A stretch of 64,000 bases of DNA from Prevotella melaninogenica (GCF_013267595.1 NZ_CP054011.1:434001-498000), one strand, 5' to 3'. Counted from the first letter of the stretch, positions 1-9,173 are shown. Notes: generated from the letters alone by a model not told the origin. Made by a program: numbers and translations.

Positions 1-600
1 TTTGGTCTTTTAACGGTTTCTTGTTGACTGATAGGTGTTTTATTGGTTTGTAATGGTTGAATATTCTTTTCATGTTCATACAACGTCTTTTAGTGCGATA
101 AGAGGTGGTTAGATTTGGATTCTTGGTGGTTATTATGTTGCGTTTATAGGGTGAGAAGAGGGTTCTTACGATAAATGCATAGAACGTTAATAGAATAAGA
201 TTAATCCACTTACATGCTATGATTAGCTCCGATTAGATGGTTTTATAAAAGGGGATAAACTACATGATACGTGTAATTAGGTGTGATTTCCATTCGGTTT
301 CTACAAACAACTTATTCCCTTATTAGTTGAAGTTTGTAAACTATTTTCATGTGATTCGAAACCAATATATGCTCTTTTGGCTTCTTAAAGACGCCTAATT
401 GGCTTGCAAAAGATGCTCTTTAGAACCCTTATTAACGCCCTTTTGGAGTGCAATTAAGCACCTTTTGTTTTGCTGTTTTATAACTGATTGATATACTGTT
501 GGTTATAAAGCTGCTTTTCATATGTGTTTTTGCCGTTGTTTATAGATGTTTTTACTTGGTATTATGTAATGATTTTTCAAGGTGTTGCCTATCAAAAAGT
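1..600. other. Intergenic region, no gene seen
   Basis: No convincing reading frame, RNA gene or tRNA is visible on either strand. The stretch about 369-475 is richer in G+C than its surroundings and carries related words (gacgcc, aacgcc, agcacc) separated by T-rich runs, which may mark a structured repeat, but there is only one copy here. The gene to the left lies outside the window. Confidence 0.5.
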
Positions 601-641
601 AATCCCCCATTCTTGTATCTAAAACCAAGAATGGGGGAATT
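601..641 (-). terminator. Hairpin terminator after degQ
   Basis: A near-perfect 15-bp inverted repeat (AATCCCCCATTCTTG and its complement) with a loop of about 10 bases lies just downstream of the degQ stop codon. Read on the minus strand it is followed by a T-rich run, as expected for an intrinsic terminator. Confidence 0.75.
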
Positions 642-679
642 CTTATTTTGTCAGCTTTTCAGCTGAAAGTTATCTGTCG

Positions 680-2146
680 TTAATCAGCAAGAGGAATAGC
701 GAAGTAAGCCTTCTTACCAGTTGGGTAAATACCCTGAACGTAGAGAACTGGGTCCTTGCTGGTAGATGCCTTCTTAACGATATTCTGCAAGTCGTCAATA
801 TTCTTCACCATGGTCTCGTTTACATTCTGAATGATGAAGCCACGATTGATTCCGGCAGCCTTCAATGCACCATTGTTAACCTTCAGTACCTCAAGACCAT
901 AGTTGATGTTCAACTGCTTCTTAAGGGCATCTTGTACTGGACGGAACTGACCACCAAGAACGTCGATGTCAGCCTGCTCAATTACCTTTGTCGTACCCTG
1001 TGCATTCTTCAGTGTGATAGTCTTTGAAATCTCTTTCTTATTGCGGATGAAAGTAACGGTTGCCTTATCGCCAGGACGCTTGCTGTTGAGTGCCTGCTGA
1101 AGCTCAGACATACGTGTTACCTTTTGTCCGTCAAACTTAGTGATAACATCACCCTTTGTCAAACCTAAGGCTGCACCATTTCCTTCCTCTGAAACCTCGC
1201 TAACGTAAACACCTGCATTTGTACCAAGGTCAACGTTCTTGCCTTCTTCTTTCTGAGCATTGATGAAGTTCAGTACGTCACCACCTTGAATGCCGAGCAT
1301 TACACGTTGTACGCTACCATACTTCTTAATATCATCAACAACCTTATTCATTATTGATGTAGGGATTGCAAAACCGTAACCACTATATGCACCAGTCTGT
1401 GAGTAGAGCATAGCGTTGATACCTACTAACTCACCCTGGGTGTTAACCAATGCACCACCAGAGTTACCTTGGTTGATGGCTGCGTCAGTCTGGATAAAGC
1501 TCTCGATACCATTGCGCGTAGCACCCAAACCACGTGACTTAGCACTTACGATACCAGCCGTTACGGTATTGTTGAGGTTGTAAGGGTTACCTACAGCAAT
1601 TACCCATTCTCCAACTTTCAACTTGTCTGAGTCGCCAATAGGAAGGGTAGGGAGGTTTGTTGCGTTTACCTTTAGCAGTGCAAGGTCAGTCTGCTTGTCA
1701 GTGCCAACGATGCGAGCAGAGAACTCACGGTTGTCATTCAGTGTGACTGTCAATTCATCAGCACCCTCAACAACGTGATTATTCGTTACGATATAACCAT
1801 CAGGTGAAATGATAACACCGCTACCTGTAGCCTCCTTCTTAGGAGTCTGAACCTGCTGACGGCGTGAACCATTACCTTGGTTAGGATTTCCAAAGAAACC
1901 GAATGGGTCAAAGAAACCACCAAATGGGTCATCTTGAACCTCAACGGTTTGTGTCTTAGAATTCTGTACATACTTAATGTGAACGACAGCTGGAAGCGCT
2001 TTCTCAGATGCGTATGTGAGGTCAACTGGCTGACCAGGAGCTACAACTGGGGCTTCTGCAGCATACACTTTGATGAAGGCGCCAGTAGAAAAGGCGAGGG
2101 CTGTAACACATGCCGCGCCTGCCAAATACTTTGATAAATTCTTCAT
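680..2146 (-). CDS. degQ: Periplasmic serine protease, DegQ/HtrA (Do) family
   Basis: This is an envelope protease and chaperone that degrades misfolded periplasmic proteins. The start at MKNLSKYLAG gives a normal signal peptide ending near VYAAEA; an upstream in-frame ATG at 2188 would bury it and is rejected. The S1C protease domain shows the triad His (TNNHVV, about residue 123), Asp (TDLALL, about 153) and Ser (GNSGGA, about 228). A flexible Gly/Phe/Pro-rich linker (FFDPFGFFGN) precedes the protease. Two PDZ domains follow, one about residues 300-380 and a more diverged one at the C-terminus. At 488 aa it has the usual length for a two-PDZ HtrA protein. It is a single-gene unit with its own promoter and terminator. 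The family assignment is secure; degQ versus degP naming is conventional. Confidence 0.95.
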   Translation of the reverse strand: MKNLSKYLAGAACVTALAFSTGAFIKVYAAEAPVVAPGQPVDLTYASEKALPAVVHIKYVQNSKTQTVEVQDDPFGGFFDPFGFFGNPNQGNGSRRQQVQTPKKEATGSGVIISPDGYIVTNNHVVEGADELTVTLNDNREFSARIVGTDKQTDLALLKVNATNLPTLPIGDSDKLKVGEWVIAVGNPYNLNNTVTAGIVSAKSRGLGATRNGIESFIQTDAAINQGNSGGALVNTQGELVGINAMLYSQTGAYSGYGFAIPTSIMNKVVDDIKKYGSVQRVMLGIQGGDVLNFINAQKEEGKNVDLGTNAGVYVSEVSEEGNGAALGLTKGDVITKFDGQKVTRMSELQQALNSKRPGDKATVTFIRNKKEISKTITLKNAQGTTKVIEQADIDVLGGQFRPVQDALKKQLNINYGLEVLKVNNGALKAAGINRGFIIQNVNETMVKNIDDLQNIVKKASTSKDPVLYVQGIYPTGKKAYFAIPLAD

Positions 2147-2231
2147 ATTCTTAATTATTTGTTCGTTAATTACGTTTTTATGTGTCAAGCCGTCATTATT
2201 TGTAAATGTCTTGTTGACATATTCTGGAATG

Positions 2232-2239
2232 CAAATATA
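2232..2239 (-). promoter_or_regulatory. Putative -7 box for degQ
   Basis: On the minus strand this reads TATATTTG, matching the Bacteroidetes -7 consensus TAnnTTTG, about 85 bases upstream of the degQ start. A -33 element is only weakly matched (ACAA about 22 bases further up). Confidence 0.4.
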
Positions 2240-2269
2240 GGAGCAAATTTTGTAAAACCGACAATTTGT

Positions 2270-2817
2270 CAGTTATCTTTATCCGATTTTAACAATTAAA
2301 ATTTAACACTTAACGACTATTAATCTGATGTGATGTAAATTTTGCATTTATTTGTTTTGGGTAGTTGTTTTATTCCTAATTATCATCTTATTGTTTTAAT
2401 AAGTTGACAAAATGAAAGGAAATGTAAGTCGTCGTATCATGTGGTTGATGTAATTCGACTCTTTGGAGAGGGCTTTTGGTGAGTGAATAATTTAATACTT
2501 ATAGGCACTTAAAGGTATGGCAGAGATGCTAAAACTACTGTATGTTGTGATTATTTTTATGAAAAGAAATATTCATTGTCATGAAAATAATTTCGTAAAG
2601 GTATACTCTAATGTGTGTAAAGCATTGTTTTATAATACGTAGAGCATAGGTATAAATAGGTGTAAAGGTAGCTTTAAGAATCTTGTTTATAGCTTGATAT
2701 GCTATTATGTTGTTATAATTATCTTAATGTCTATGTGTTTAGGTTCACACAATAACTTCTTTCTGTCTTTTTATACTATCTCTTTTCGTGGCTAAGTTTA
2801 GATTATCATTGAAATAT
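2270..2817. other. Intergenic region, nothing recognised
   Basis: This AT-rich stretch separates degQ from the divergent RNase P RNA gene. No reading frame with a plausible ribosome binding site, no tRNA and no clear repeat was seen. Confidence 0.4.
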
Positions 2818-2848
2818 TTTGGCTTTTCCATGTTTTCCATTATCTTTG
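2818..2848 (+). promoter_or_regulatory. Promoter of RNase P RNA
   Basis: TTTG at 2818-2821 and TATCTTTG at 2841-2848 are separated by 19 bases, an exact match to the Bacteroidetes housekeeping promoter. The predicted start of transcription, near 2855, coincides with the 5' end of the RNA. Confidence 0.75.
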
Positions 2849-2858
2849 CATTCTGATA

Positions 2859-3243
2859 AGGCAGTGTTCCGGCTCTGTCGCTGGCATCTGTAATGGATGC
2901 GAGAGGAAAGTCCGGGCAGCATAGGGCATCCTGCTTCCGAAAATAGAAGCTATTGGTGACAGTAGATGTAGGCAGAAGAAAATAACCGCCACGCAGTAAT
3001 GTGTGGTAAGGGTGAGAAGGTGGTGTAAGAGACTACCAGCAGGCGGGTGATCGTCTGGCTGTGCCGTTCAGGAGCTGCAAGTTCATGTAAACCGTTGTTT
3101 GAGGGTAGCCCGCCCAAGCGCAAGCACAATGGAGGGTAGAATGCTTTAATTGCAAGGTGACTTGTAATATAGATAAATGACAGGCATCTTCCTATTATCG
3201 AAAGATGAGGAAGAAACAGAACCCGGCTTATAGGAACACTGTT
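2859..3243 (+). ncRNA. rnpB: RNase P RNA
   Basis: This is the catalytic RNA of RNase P, which matures the 5' ends of tRNAs. The conserved core words are present: GAGAGGAAAGTCCGGGC near the 5' side (about 2908-2920) and ACAGAACCCGGCTTA near the 3' end. The terminal helix is formed by CAGTGTTCC (2862-2870) and GGAACACTG (3233-3241), which sets the ends to within a few bases. The length of about 385 nt fits a type A RNA. It has its own promoter immediately upstream. Confidence 0.95.
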
Positions 3244-3340
3244 TTATTTTTCTTTCATATACGCCCATCTTCTCACATTCTGTTTGGAATGATGGAGGAG
3301 AGTTGGGAGTTTTTTATTAATATAAAAACATTGGAGAATC

Positions 3341-3769
3341 ATGAAAGATTTAGAAGAACAGTATGTAACTGTGTTGGATGATTTTCAACACACTGTAGAA
3401 AATAAAATCAGAAACCATAAAGATGAAGTGGGCTTCCCTCAGTTACCAGATAATGTTAGTGAGGAGGAACTTTCTAATTATCTTTTTGATTACCAAGCGG
3501 CTTTGGATAGTGAGGGTACAGAGCGGTCACGTTATACAATAGCGGGCTTCCTTTTGTGCTTACCGATATTGATAATGTCGGCATTTCCAGACGATTCGCT
3601 ACCTTTTAAAGGAATACTGAATGTGTTGGCTGCTATCGGTGTCGGCTTGGTTCTCTTCCTTCTTTATAGGGTAATGATGAAAGTTTTAGTGCGTAATAAG
3701 ATTCGTCGTGCTAATCAAGACTATCCAGAGGCGAAGGCTTATGTAGACCGAGTTATGGATTTTAAGTAA
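3341..3769 (+). CDS. Small two-helix membrane protein of unknown function
   Basis: This 142-aa protein has an acidic, helical N-terminal half (about residues 1-60) followed by two hydrophobic segments at about 68-86 and 90-112, then a basic C-terminal tail. It therefore looks like an inner-membrane protein with both ends in the cytoplasm. The start ATG is preceded by ATTGGAGAATC, a reasonable ribosome binding site. It sits 25 bases upstream of the DUF1232 gene and probably shares its transcript. No family was recognised and no function is proposed. Confidence 0.75.
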   Translation: MKDLEEQYVTVLDDFQHTVENKIRNHKDEVGFPQLPDNVSEEELSNYLFDYQAALDSEGTERSRYTIAGFLLCLPILIMSAFPDDSLPFKGILNVLAAIGVGLVLFLLYRVMMKVLVRNKIRRANQDYPEAKAYVDRVMDFK

Positions 3770-3794
3770 GTTTTGTTAATGATTTAGTTGTAGT

Positions 3795-4202
3795 ATGGAA
3801 TTACCTGATTTTCAAAAGTATAAAGATAAGTTTACCCAACAGGGTTTCTTTGATAAGATTCAACGTGTAGCAAAGCGTGCTGGTGCTAAGTTGGTATATG
3901 TGGCATTGATTTTGTATTATTTGATACAAAGTGATAAGGTGTCACTTAAGGATAAGGCTATTATCATTGGTGCATTGGGTTATCTAATCTCACCGCTTGA
4001 TGCTGTGCCTGATGCTATTCCTATTGCAGGACTATCAGACGACCTTGGTGTTTTGCTTTACGTATTAAATAAGGTGTGGTCTTCTGTTGATGATGATATG
4101 AAAAAGCAGGCACGCGAAAAGCTGTCAAAGTGGTTTGATGATGATGAGATGGAGGTAGCAGAAGATATCTTTACGGAAGATACTACTAATACTCCAGTGT
4201 GA
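3795..4202 (+). CDS. DUF1232 (YkvA-like) membrane protein
   Basis: This 135-aa protein has the central DUF1232 signature LISPLDAVPDAIPIAGLSDD at about residues 66-85, in which the P-x-D-x-(I/V)-PD pattern is diagnostic. A hydrophobic segment (LVYVALILYYLI) precedes it and an acidic tail follows. The family is widespread in bacteria but its biochemical role is not established. It lies in a short plus-strand group with the membrane protein before it and the Cys-rich membrane protein after it, spaced about 20 bases on each side, consistent with an operon. Confidence 0.88.
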   Translation: MELPDFQKYKDKFTQQGFFDKIQRVAKRAGAKLVYVALILYYLIQSDKVSLKDKAIIIGALGYLISPLDAVPDAIPIAGLSDDLGVLLYVLNKVWSSVDDDMKKQAREKLSKWFDDDEMEVAEDIFTEDTTNTPV

Positions 4203-4224
4203 AAAGTAGAATAAGTAGGAAAAG

Positions 4225-4410
4225 ATGTGGCAGTATGTTGTCTTAGCCATAGTGATTTTATCAGCTGTAGGCTATGTGGTTTATCGTACGTGGCAATCGT
4301 TTCGAGCAGCAAGTGATCCATGTCATGGATGCTCAGGTTGTACCATTCATAATCAGTTAAAGAAAAAGCAAAAATTGGAAGGTCGTAAGAAGCCCGCTTG
4401 TTTTAAATAG
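4225..4410 (+). CDS. FeoB-associated Cys-rich membrane protein
   Basis: This 61-aa protein has one N-terminal transmembrane helix (about residues 3-20) followed by a Cys-rich motif, DPCHGCSGCTIHN, and a basic tail with a further Cys near the end. This matches the small FeoB-associated Cys-rich family, normally encoded beside ferrous iron transporter genes and thought to bind metal or act in iron uptake. No feoA or feoB is visible here, so the iron link rests on family resemblance only. It is probably the last gene of the preceding short operon. Confidence 0.8.
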   Translation: MWQYVVLAIVILSAVGYVVYRTWQSFRAASDPCHGCSGCTIHNQLKKKQKLEGRKKPACFK

Positions 4411-4538
4411 TTTCATTTAAGAAACCTATCAATAGGATTACTTGAACTTATCTTTTTGCTCGATGTCTGTGAAAGATTCTTGGTATCTTACATGAAGAAG
4501 ATTTTACGTAATCTTTATTGAAAAAAGTTTCTGAATTG

Positions 4539-4571
4539 TTTGGTTAAACCGAAATAATTGATTATCTTTGC
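4539..4571 (+). promoter_or_regulatory. Promoter of tRNA-Cys
   Basis: TTTG at 4539-4542 and TATCTTTG at 4564-4571 are spaced by 21 bases, matching the Bacteroidetes consensus. Transcription would begin about 30 bases upstream of the mature tRNA. Confidence 0.75.
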
Positions 4572-4606
4572 ACTCGCAAATCGCAATTATGATTTGTAAT
4601 AGAATG

Positions 4607-4677
4607 GTGCTTGGGCCGGGAGGTTAGGCAATGGTCTGCAAAACCATGTAGAGCGGTTCGATTCCGCTAGGCACCTC
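4607..4677 (+). tRNA. tRNA-Cys (anticodon GCA)
   Basis: The cloverleaf is complete. The acceptor stem is GGTGCTT/AGGCACC, the anticodon loop CTGCAAA gives GCA, and the T arm is GCGGTTCGATTCCGC. The discriminator base U is the one expected for cysteine tRNAs. CCA is not encoded. Confidence 0.95.
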
Positions 4678-4678
4678 A

Positions 4679-4707
4679 AAAGACTCTCAGTATTGGGAGT
4701 CTTTTTT
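4679..4707 (+). terminator. Terminator after tRNA-Cys
   Basis: A nine-base stem (AAAAGACTC and GAGTCTTTT) with a 10-base loop is followed by a run of T, directly after the tRNA 3' end. Confidence 0.8.
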
Positions 4708-4831
4708 ATTTCTATAACTTTGTCAGTACATCATTAGTTGCCCCCCATACAGTCCAATGTTTCGTCAGCGGTATGATGGTAATGGGTATAGAAAACAAAA
4801 GAGTTGTAATCAAATGATTATAACTCTTTTG

Positions 4832-4913
4832 TGGGTAGTGATGGATTCGAACCACCGAAGCTAGAAGCAGCAGATTTACAGTCTGCCCCATTTGGCCACT
4901 CTGGAAACTACCC
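4832..4913 (-). tRNA. tRNA-Tyr (anticodon GTA)
   Basis: On the minus strand the acceptor stem GGGTAGT/ACTACCC closes an 82-nt class II tRNA with a long variable arm. The anticodon loop CTGTAAA gives GTA. It is adjacent to tRNA-Val and probably cotranscribed with it. Confidence 0.95.
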
Positions 4914-4920
4914 AAGGTGG

Positions 4921-4995
4921 TGGGCGTTGACGGATTCGAACCGCCGACCCTCTGCTTGTAAGGCAGATGCTCTAAACCAGCTGAGCTAAACGCCC
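4921..4995 (-). tRNA. tRNA-Val (anticodon TAC)
   Basis: The acceptor stem is GGGCGTT/AACGCCC and the anticodon loop is CTTACAA, giving TAC for valine. The T arm GGCGGTTCGAATCCGTC is standard. It lies seven bases upstream of tRNA-Tyr on the same strand. Confidence 0.95.
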
Positions 4996-5133
4996 TTACT
5001 TTTCGTAAGCGGTTGCAAAAGTAGTCATTTTATTTTAATTGTGCAAACTTTATCATGGTTTTTTCTTCTTTTTTCTATTATATGACAAAGAAATGTTCTT
5101 TTAGAGTAGGTGCGGTATGGTGATATAAATAAA

Positions 5134-5170
5134 AACTCCCTATGAGTAGCTTTATGACTCATAGGGAGTT
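5134..5170 (-). terminator. Terminator after the purine permease gene
   Basis: A perfect 14-bp inverted repeat (AACTCCCTATGAGT and its complement) with a nine-base loop is followed by a T-rich run on the minus strand. It ends the nucleotidase-nudC-permease transcript. Confidence 0.8.
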
Positions 5171-5189
5171 GCTTATTTAAAAGGCGTTG

Positions 5190-6494
5190 TTAGCTTCTCA
5201 CAAAGTTCAGGATAAAGAGAACTGCTAATACAACGAGTGTCCAGTTCAGATCCTTCCACTGACGTGTAAACGTCTTCATGAATACATATGCAATGATTCC
5301 TAAGCAAATACCATCAGCGATAGAATAGCAAAGCGCCATTGTAATCATTGTGATGAAAGCAGGGAAAGACTCTGTAATATCCTGAAGATTGATTTTTTTT
5401 ACAGAGTCAATCATCAGTACACCTACCATAACCAAAGCTCCACTTGTTGCAGCACTTGGGATAAGTAAGAAGATAGGGGAGAGGAAGAGGGATACAATGA
5501 AGAAAAGACCTACTGTAAATGCTGTTACACCAGATCTACCACCTTCTGCAATACCGCTTGCGCTCTCAACGTATGTTGTCAGCGTTGAACTACCTAACAT
5601 AGCACCACAAGTTGTACCGATAGCATCACTCATCATGGCTTCCTTTACATGAGGGATGTTGCCATTTGGTTCAACTATACCTGTTTTATCAGCTAAGCCC
5701 ATCAGGGTGCCGATAGTGTCACAGATGTTTATTAAGAGTAGAGAGAATATTACCAATACAGTCTTAAGATTCAGAAGACCTGAGAAGTCAAACTTACAGA
5801 AGATAGGAGTTATGTCCTGTGGTGCAGAAACTGGTAGCCATCCATTAGGAAAAACTGTTACGCCCATTGGTATACCTATAATTGTTGTGATGATGATACC
5901 CCAGAACAAAGAGCCTTTGACGTTTCTTGCCATGAGCGCACCACTGAGTAAGATAGCAATGATACCAAGAATACAGGTAGGTGTGAAGGCTCCTAAGCCA
6001 ACGAGGGTTGCATCGTTATTAACGATAATGTTTGCATTCTTCAGACCGATAAAAGCAATGAACATACCAATACCAGCTGATATGGCATAGCGTAAATTTG
6101 TCGGAATGGCATTGAGAATCATCTCTCGCACGTTGAAAAAGGTAATTGCAATGAAGAGAACACCCTCAATGAGCATGATAGCAAGCGACTGCTGCCATGT
6201 AAACTTTAAAGATACGCAGAGTGTATAGGCAAAGAAGGCGTTAAGACCCATAGATGGAGCTTGTGCAAAAGGAAGCTTTGCCATAAATGCTAACAACAAT
6301 GTAGCTATAGCTGCTGCCAGTGCTGTACCTGTGAAGAGTGCTCCCTTATCCATACCAGTACTTGCAAGAATACTTGGATTGACAGCTAAGATATAGCTCA
6401 TAGTTAAGAATGTTGTTGCTCCTGCAATAATCTCAGTGCGGAGCTTCATAGATTTGGAATCAAATCCGAGGGCTTTTTCTAAGAAAGTCATCAT
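5190..6494 (-). CDS. NCS2 family purine permease (adenine/guanine/hypoxanthine)
   Basis: This 434-aa polytopic inner-membrane protein would import purine bases by proton symport. It begins with the AzgA/PbuG-type N-terminus (FGFDSKSMKLRTEIIAG-like, then TFLTMSYILAVNP) and has the conserved motifs PSMGLNAFFAYT and SSTLTTYVESASGIAEGG. About a dozen hydrophobic segments are visible. It is the last gene of a minus-strand run after the 5'-nucleotidase and NudC, with only 27 bases between nudC and its start. This suggests a salvage role: nucleotides are broken down outside or in the periplasm and the bases taken up. The exact base specificity cannot be read from sequence. Confidence 0.92.
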   Translation of the reverse strand: MMTFLEKALGFDSKSMKLRTEIIAGATTFLTMSYILAVNPSILASTGMDKGALFTGTALAAAIATLLLAFMAKLPFAQAPSMGLNAFFAYTLCVSLKFTWQQSLAIMLIEGVLFIAITFFNVREMILNAIPTNLRYAISAGIGMFIAFIGLKNANIIVNNDATLVGLGAFTPTCILGIIAILLSGALMARNVKGSLFWGIIITTIIGIPMGVTVFPNGWLPVSAPQDITPIFCKFDFSGLLNLKTVLVIFSLLLINICDTIGTLMGLADKTGIVEPNGNIPHVKEAMMSDAIGTTCGAMLGSSTLTTYVESASGIAEGGRSGVTAFTVGLFFIVSLFLSPIFLLIPSAATSGALVMVGVLMIDSVKKINLQDITESFPAFITMITMALCYSIADGICLGIIAYVFMKTFTRQWKDLNWTLVVLAVLFILNFVRS

Positions 6495-6521
6495 TGTTTT
6501 AAGGTTTAAATACTCTTTAGT

Positions 6522-7298
6522 TTATATTGATGTTTTATTTATCCAATCATCAAGAATCATTCGTGCTATTGATAAAGGCTCAGGAATGGTTGGTAGATTG
6601 TCTTTGGTAAACCAGGCTCCTTTTGATAGTTCGCTTTGTTGTAGATGAATGTCCCCACCGTCATAATCGGCATTAAAGCCTACCATCAGACCACAAGGAT
6701 AGGGCCAAGGTTGTGAACCAAAATAACGGATGTTCTTTATCTTGATTCCTGTTTCTTCTTTTACCTCACGATGTACAGCCTCTTCGAGTGTTTCACCAGT
6801 CTCAACAAAGCCCGCTACAAGTCCATAGAAATCGGTCTTGAAGTTACGAGCATGTACCAAAAGGACTTCGTCGCCTCGGTGTACAAGAACGATAACTGCT
6901 GTTGCCAATTGTGGCCATACTTCTTTTCCACAATTCGTACAACGCTTTGATATATCAGTGTGCATCTTCATTGGTGCACCACAAACGCCACAGAACTTAG
7001 TGTTATTATCCCAGTAAAGTAATTCATGACACTTGCCAGCCTTAAGATAAAGTTCCTTGGAAAGGTGGTAGAAAGATGGACGTAAGCCACACATCTCATA
7101 CAGAGGATTGTCTGTAATTGGTTGGTCTATCATGACCGCCTTCACTTCTGTACCGTCTTCCATTGGTGTGACGTTTAGCACATGTGTCCAAGGATGTAGT
7201 GTTACTGGAGCTTCTTCAGAAAGTGGAATGGTATAATGTTCACTCTCTTTCTTAAGCATGATATCTGTTTTGCAGAAAACAAACCAGTATTTCTTCAT
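6522..7298 (-). CDS. nudC: NADH pyrophosphatase (Nudix hydrolase), NudC
   Basis: NudC hydrolyses NAD(H) to NMN(H) and AMP, and in E. coli also removes NAD caps from RNA. The 258-aa protein has a zinc ribbon (CGVCGAP then CTNCG, about residues 107-131). A Nudix box follows with the core REVKEETG at about residue 180, and then the family signature SQPWPYPCGLMVGF that separates NudC from other Nudix enzymes. The N-terminal region is shorter and more diverged than the core, as is usual. It sits between a 5'-nucleotidase and a purine permease, so its AMP product could feed the same salvage route. Confidence 0.94.
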   Translation of the reverse strand: MKKYWFVFCKTDIMLKKESEHYTIPLSEEAPVTLHPWTHVLNVTPMEDGTEVKAVMIDQPITDNPLYEMCGLRPSFYHLSKELYLKAGKCHELLYWDNNTKFCGVCGAPMKMHTDISKRCTNCGKEVWPQLATAVIVLVHRGDEVLLVHARNFKTDFYGLVAGFVETGETLEEAVHREVKEETGIKIKNIRYFGSQPWPYPCGLMVGFNADYDGGDIHLQQSELSKGAWFTKDNLPTIPEPLSIARMILDDWINKTSI

Positions 7299-7394
7299 TG
7301 GTCTAAGTATTAATCTTTGCCTAATTCTATTAACCTTAAACTCTAAACTGTCATTATGTTTATTGCTCTTTGGTTACTTTCCTTTCTTTCTTGT

Positions 7395-9143
7395 TTATTC
7401 TCCAAAAAGAAGTTTACGGTCACGTGCTGCAGCAGGAACGGTCCATGTCTCTGGAATAAACTTCCAATTATGGTTTGGCTGTGGATTCATCACACCTGCC
7501 TTCTTTATCTCTTCCATCAAATAATGGCGTTGGTCTTTTGGACTTTCCCAAATGATTCGACTCTTCAAAGAGTCACGTGGAATACCAGCACCCTTGGTTA
7601 ATAACTCACCACCACCATTAGCACGATAGCTATTAACTGCTACTGTATACCACTTATTCTCATCAAATGGTTCTCCATTACTCATGCGAAGGATACGCAC
7701 TTTTTGTCCGTCAGGTTTCGTAACGTCTACTTCATAATCAATGCCAGCTGCTGAATCAAAGTTGAACGAGAAGTTTTTGAAGCCAAGACGTTGTGCATCA
7801 TTCTGTGTGTTAGAGAGCAAAAGTAGATGATCTTCAGGGCTTTTCATTGTGTTACACCATAGGTCATAACTCATTTCAAGATGCTTACGAATCTCTTTAC
7901 CTGTCAAACGCATGGTACAGAGGTTATTCTCATACTTATAAAGATTGAACATATCAGCAACAGTGATAGGACCAGCCTTGATAGATGCGTTGAATAATAA
8001 AGGTGCATTGAAAGCAATATCTGCCTTAGTAATCTCCAACTCCAAGTTGAGGATAAGGTCGTTGAAAGCAGAGTTGCCGAAGTAACTATCTTTTGTATAG
8101 ATAGTATTTTCAAATCTTCCAATTACCTGATCGCTCCATGCCTTTACAGCATCAATCTCTAGTTGGAAGTGTTGAATGAAAGCATCGTCAGCTTTGAGTT
8201 CCTTTACATCAACTAATTCACCTGTAGCTTTTGTTACGGTGTATTGACGCTTACCTTTGACAGTCTTAGGTCTAAGGGTTAATGTTGCTATCGCTACACG
8301 TTGTGCATTGTTAGCAGGGTCAAGGCAGATTACGTCTTTACCAACAATATTCTTTTCAATAGAACTATGTGGAGTATGGTCATGACCGAAGAAAACAATA
8401 TCAAAACCAGGCACTTCCTTTGCTACTTTCTTTGAAGCATCTTCATCGTATTCAGGTGTCTTGATACCACCATCCCAGCCAGAATGGAATAAACCAACAA
8501 TAACATCTGGCTTCTCTTTCGTCTTCACCTCAGCCATTGTTCGCTTGGCACAAGAGACCATTTCTTCAAAGCGTAGACCACTCCAAATGCTCTCTTTTAA
8601 CCAGTTGGGTATAGCAGGAGTGAGCATACCAATGACACAAACCTTAATACCATTCTTTTTCTTGATAGTATAATAAGGTAAGATATAAGGCTTATTAGTC
8701 TTTGTGTCAATAATATTTGCACCAAGGATAGGGAACTTCAGCTCCTTAAACCATTTGTCATAAACCTTATGTCCTGTTTCAATATCGTGGTTTCCAACCG
8801 TTGCTACGTCATATCCCATATAGTTAAGTACGCTTGCTGGGATGTTAGTCTTCTCTGGTGCAACGTAATTATAATAGTAGGAGATAGGCTGACCTTGTAG
8901 GATATCGCCATTATCCAATAAATAGACATTGTCTTTTCCATCCTTCTTACGCAGTTCTTCTACTAATGTATAGACTCTTGCCATAGAACCGCTTTTAGGC
9001 TTTCGAGTGATGAAATCGTATGGAAAGAAAGAACCATGCACGTCAGTTGTTTCGATAAGTTTGATGGTAACATCCTTCTGTTGTGCCATAGTTGAAGAAC
9101 TGAGTCCTAACATGATGGAAAGTACTATTGTTGAAAGTTTCAT
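7395..9143 (-). CDS. Periplasmic 5'-nucleotidase / 2',3'-cyclic phosphodiesterase
   Basis: This exported metallophosphoesterase removes phosphate from nucleotides. The 582-aa protein starts with a signal peptide (MKLSTIVLSIMLGLSSSTMA, cleavage near AQQ). The calcineurin-like domain carries the metal-binding motifs TDVHGSFF, DNGDILQGQ, VGNHDIE and GHDHTPHSS. The C-terminal 5'-nucleotidase domain (from about residue 340) includes the substrate-binding region around SAAGIDYEVD. Length and domain order match UshA/CpdB-type enzymes. It is the first gene of the salvage run with nudC (97 bases downstream) and the purine permease. A minus-strand TAnnTTTG box (TACTTTTG, 9166-9173) lies just upstream of the start. 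Confidence 0.92.
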   Translation of the reverse strand: MKLSTIVLSIMLGLSSSTMAQQKDVTIKLIETTDVHGSFFPYDFITRKPKSGSMARVYTLVEELRKKDGKDNVYLLDNGDILQGQPISYYYNYVAPEKTNIPASVLNYMGYDVATVGNHDIETGHKVYDKWFKELKFPILGANIIDTKTNKPYILPYYTIKKKNGIKVCVIGMLTPAIPNWLKESIWSGLRFEEMVSCAKRTMAEVKTKEKPDVIVGLFHSGWDGGIKTPEYDEDASKKVAKEVPGFDIVFFGHDHTPHSSIEKNIVGKDVICLDPANNAQRVAIATLTLRPKTVKGKRQYTVTKATGELVDVKELKADDAFIQHFQLEIDAVKAWSDQVIGRFENTIYTKDSYFGNSAFNDLILNLELEITKADIAFNAPLLFNASIKAGPITVADMFNLYKYENNLCTMRLTGKEIRKHLEMSYDLWCNTMKSPEDHLLLLSNTQNDAQRLGFKNFSFNFDSAAGIDYEVDVTKPDGQKVRILRMSNGEPFDENKWYTVAVNSYRANGGGELLTKGAGIPRDSLKSRIIWESPKDQRHYLMEEIKKAGVMNPQPNHNWKFIPETWTVPAAARDRKLLFGE

Positions 9144-9173
9144 AATCTTAATTTTAATTCAGCTACAAAAGTA

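Noticed and set aside
1877..2134. Plus-strand 85-aa reading frame opposite degQ
   Set aside because: It lies wholly inside the degQ gene on the other strand, with no promoter or ribosome binding site and no protein-like composition.
5656..6090. 144-aa plus-strand frame opposite the purine permease
   Set aside because: An antisense shadow of a strongly supported membrane transporter gene.
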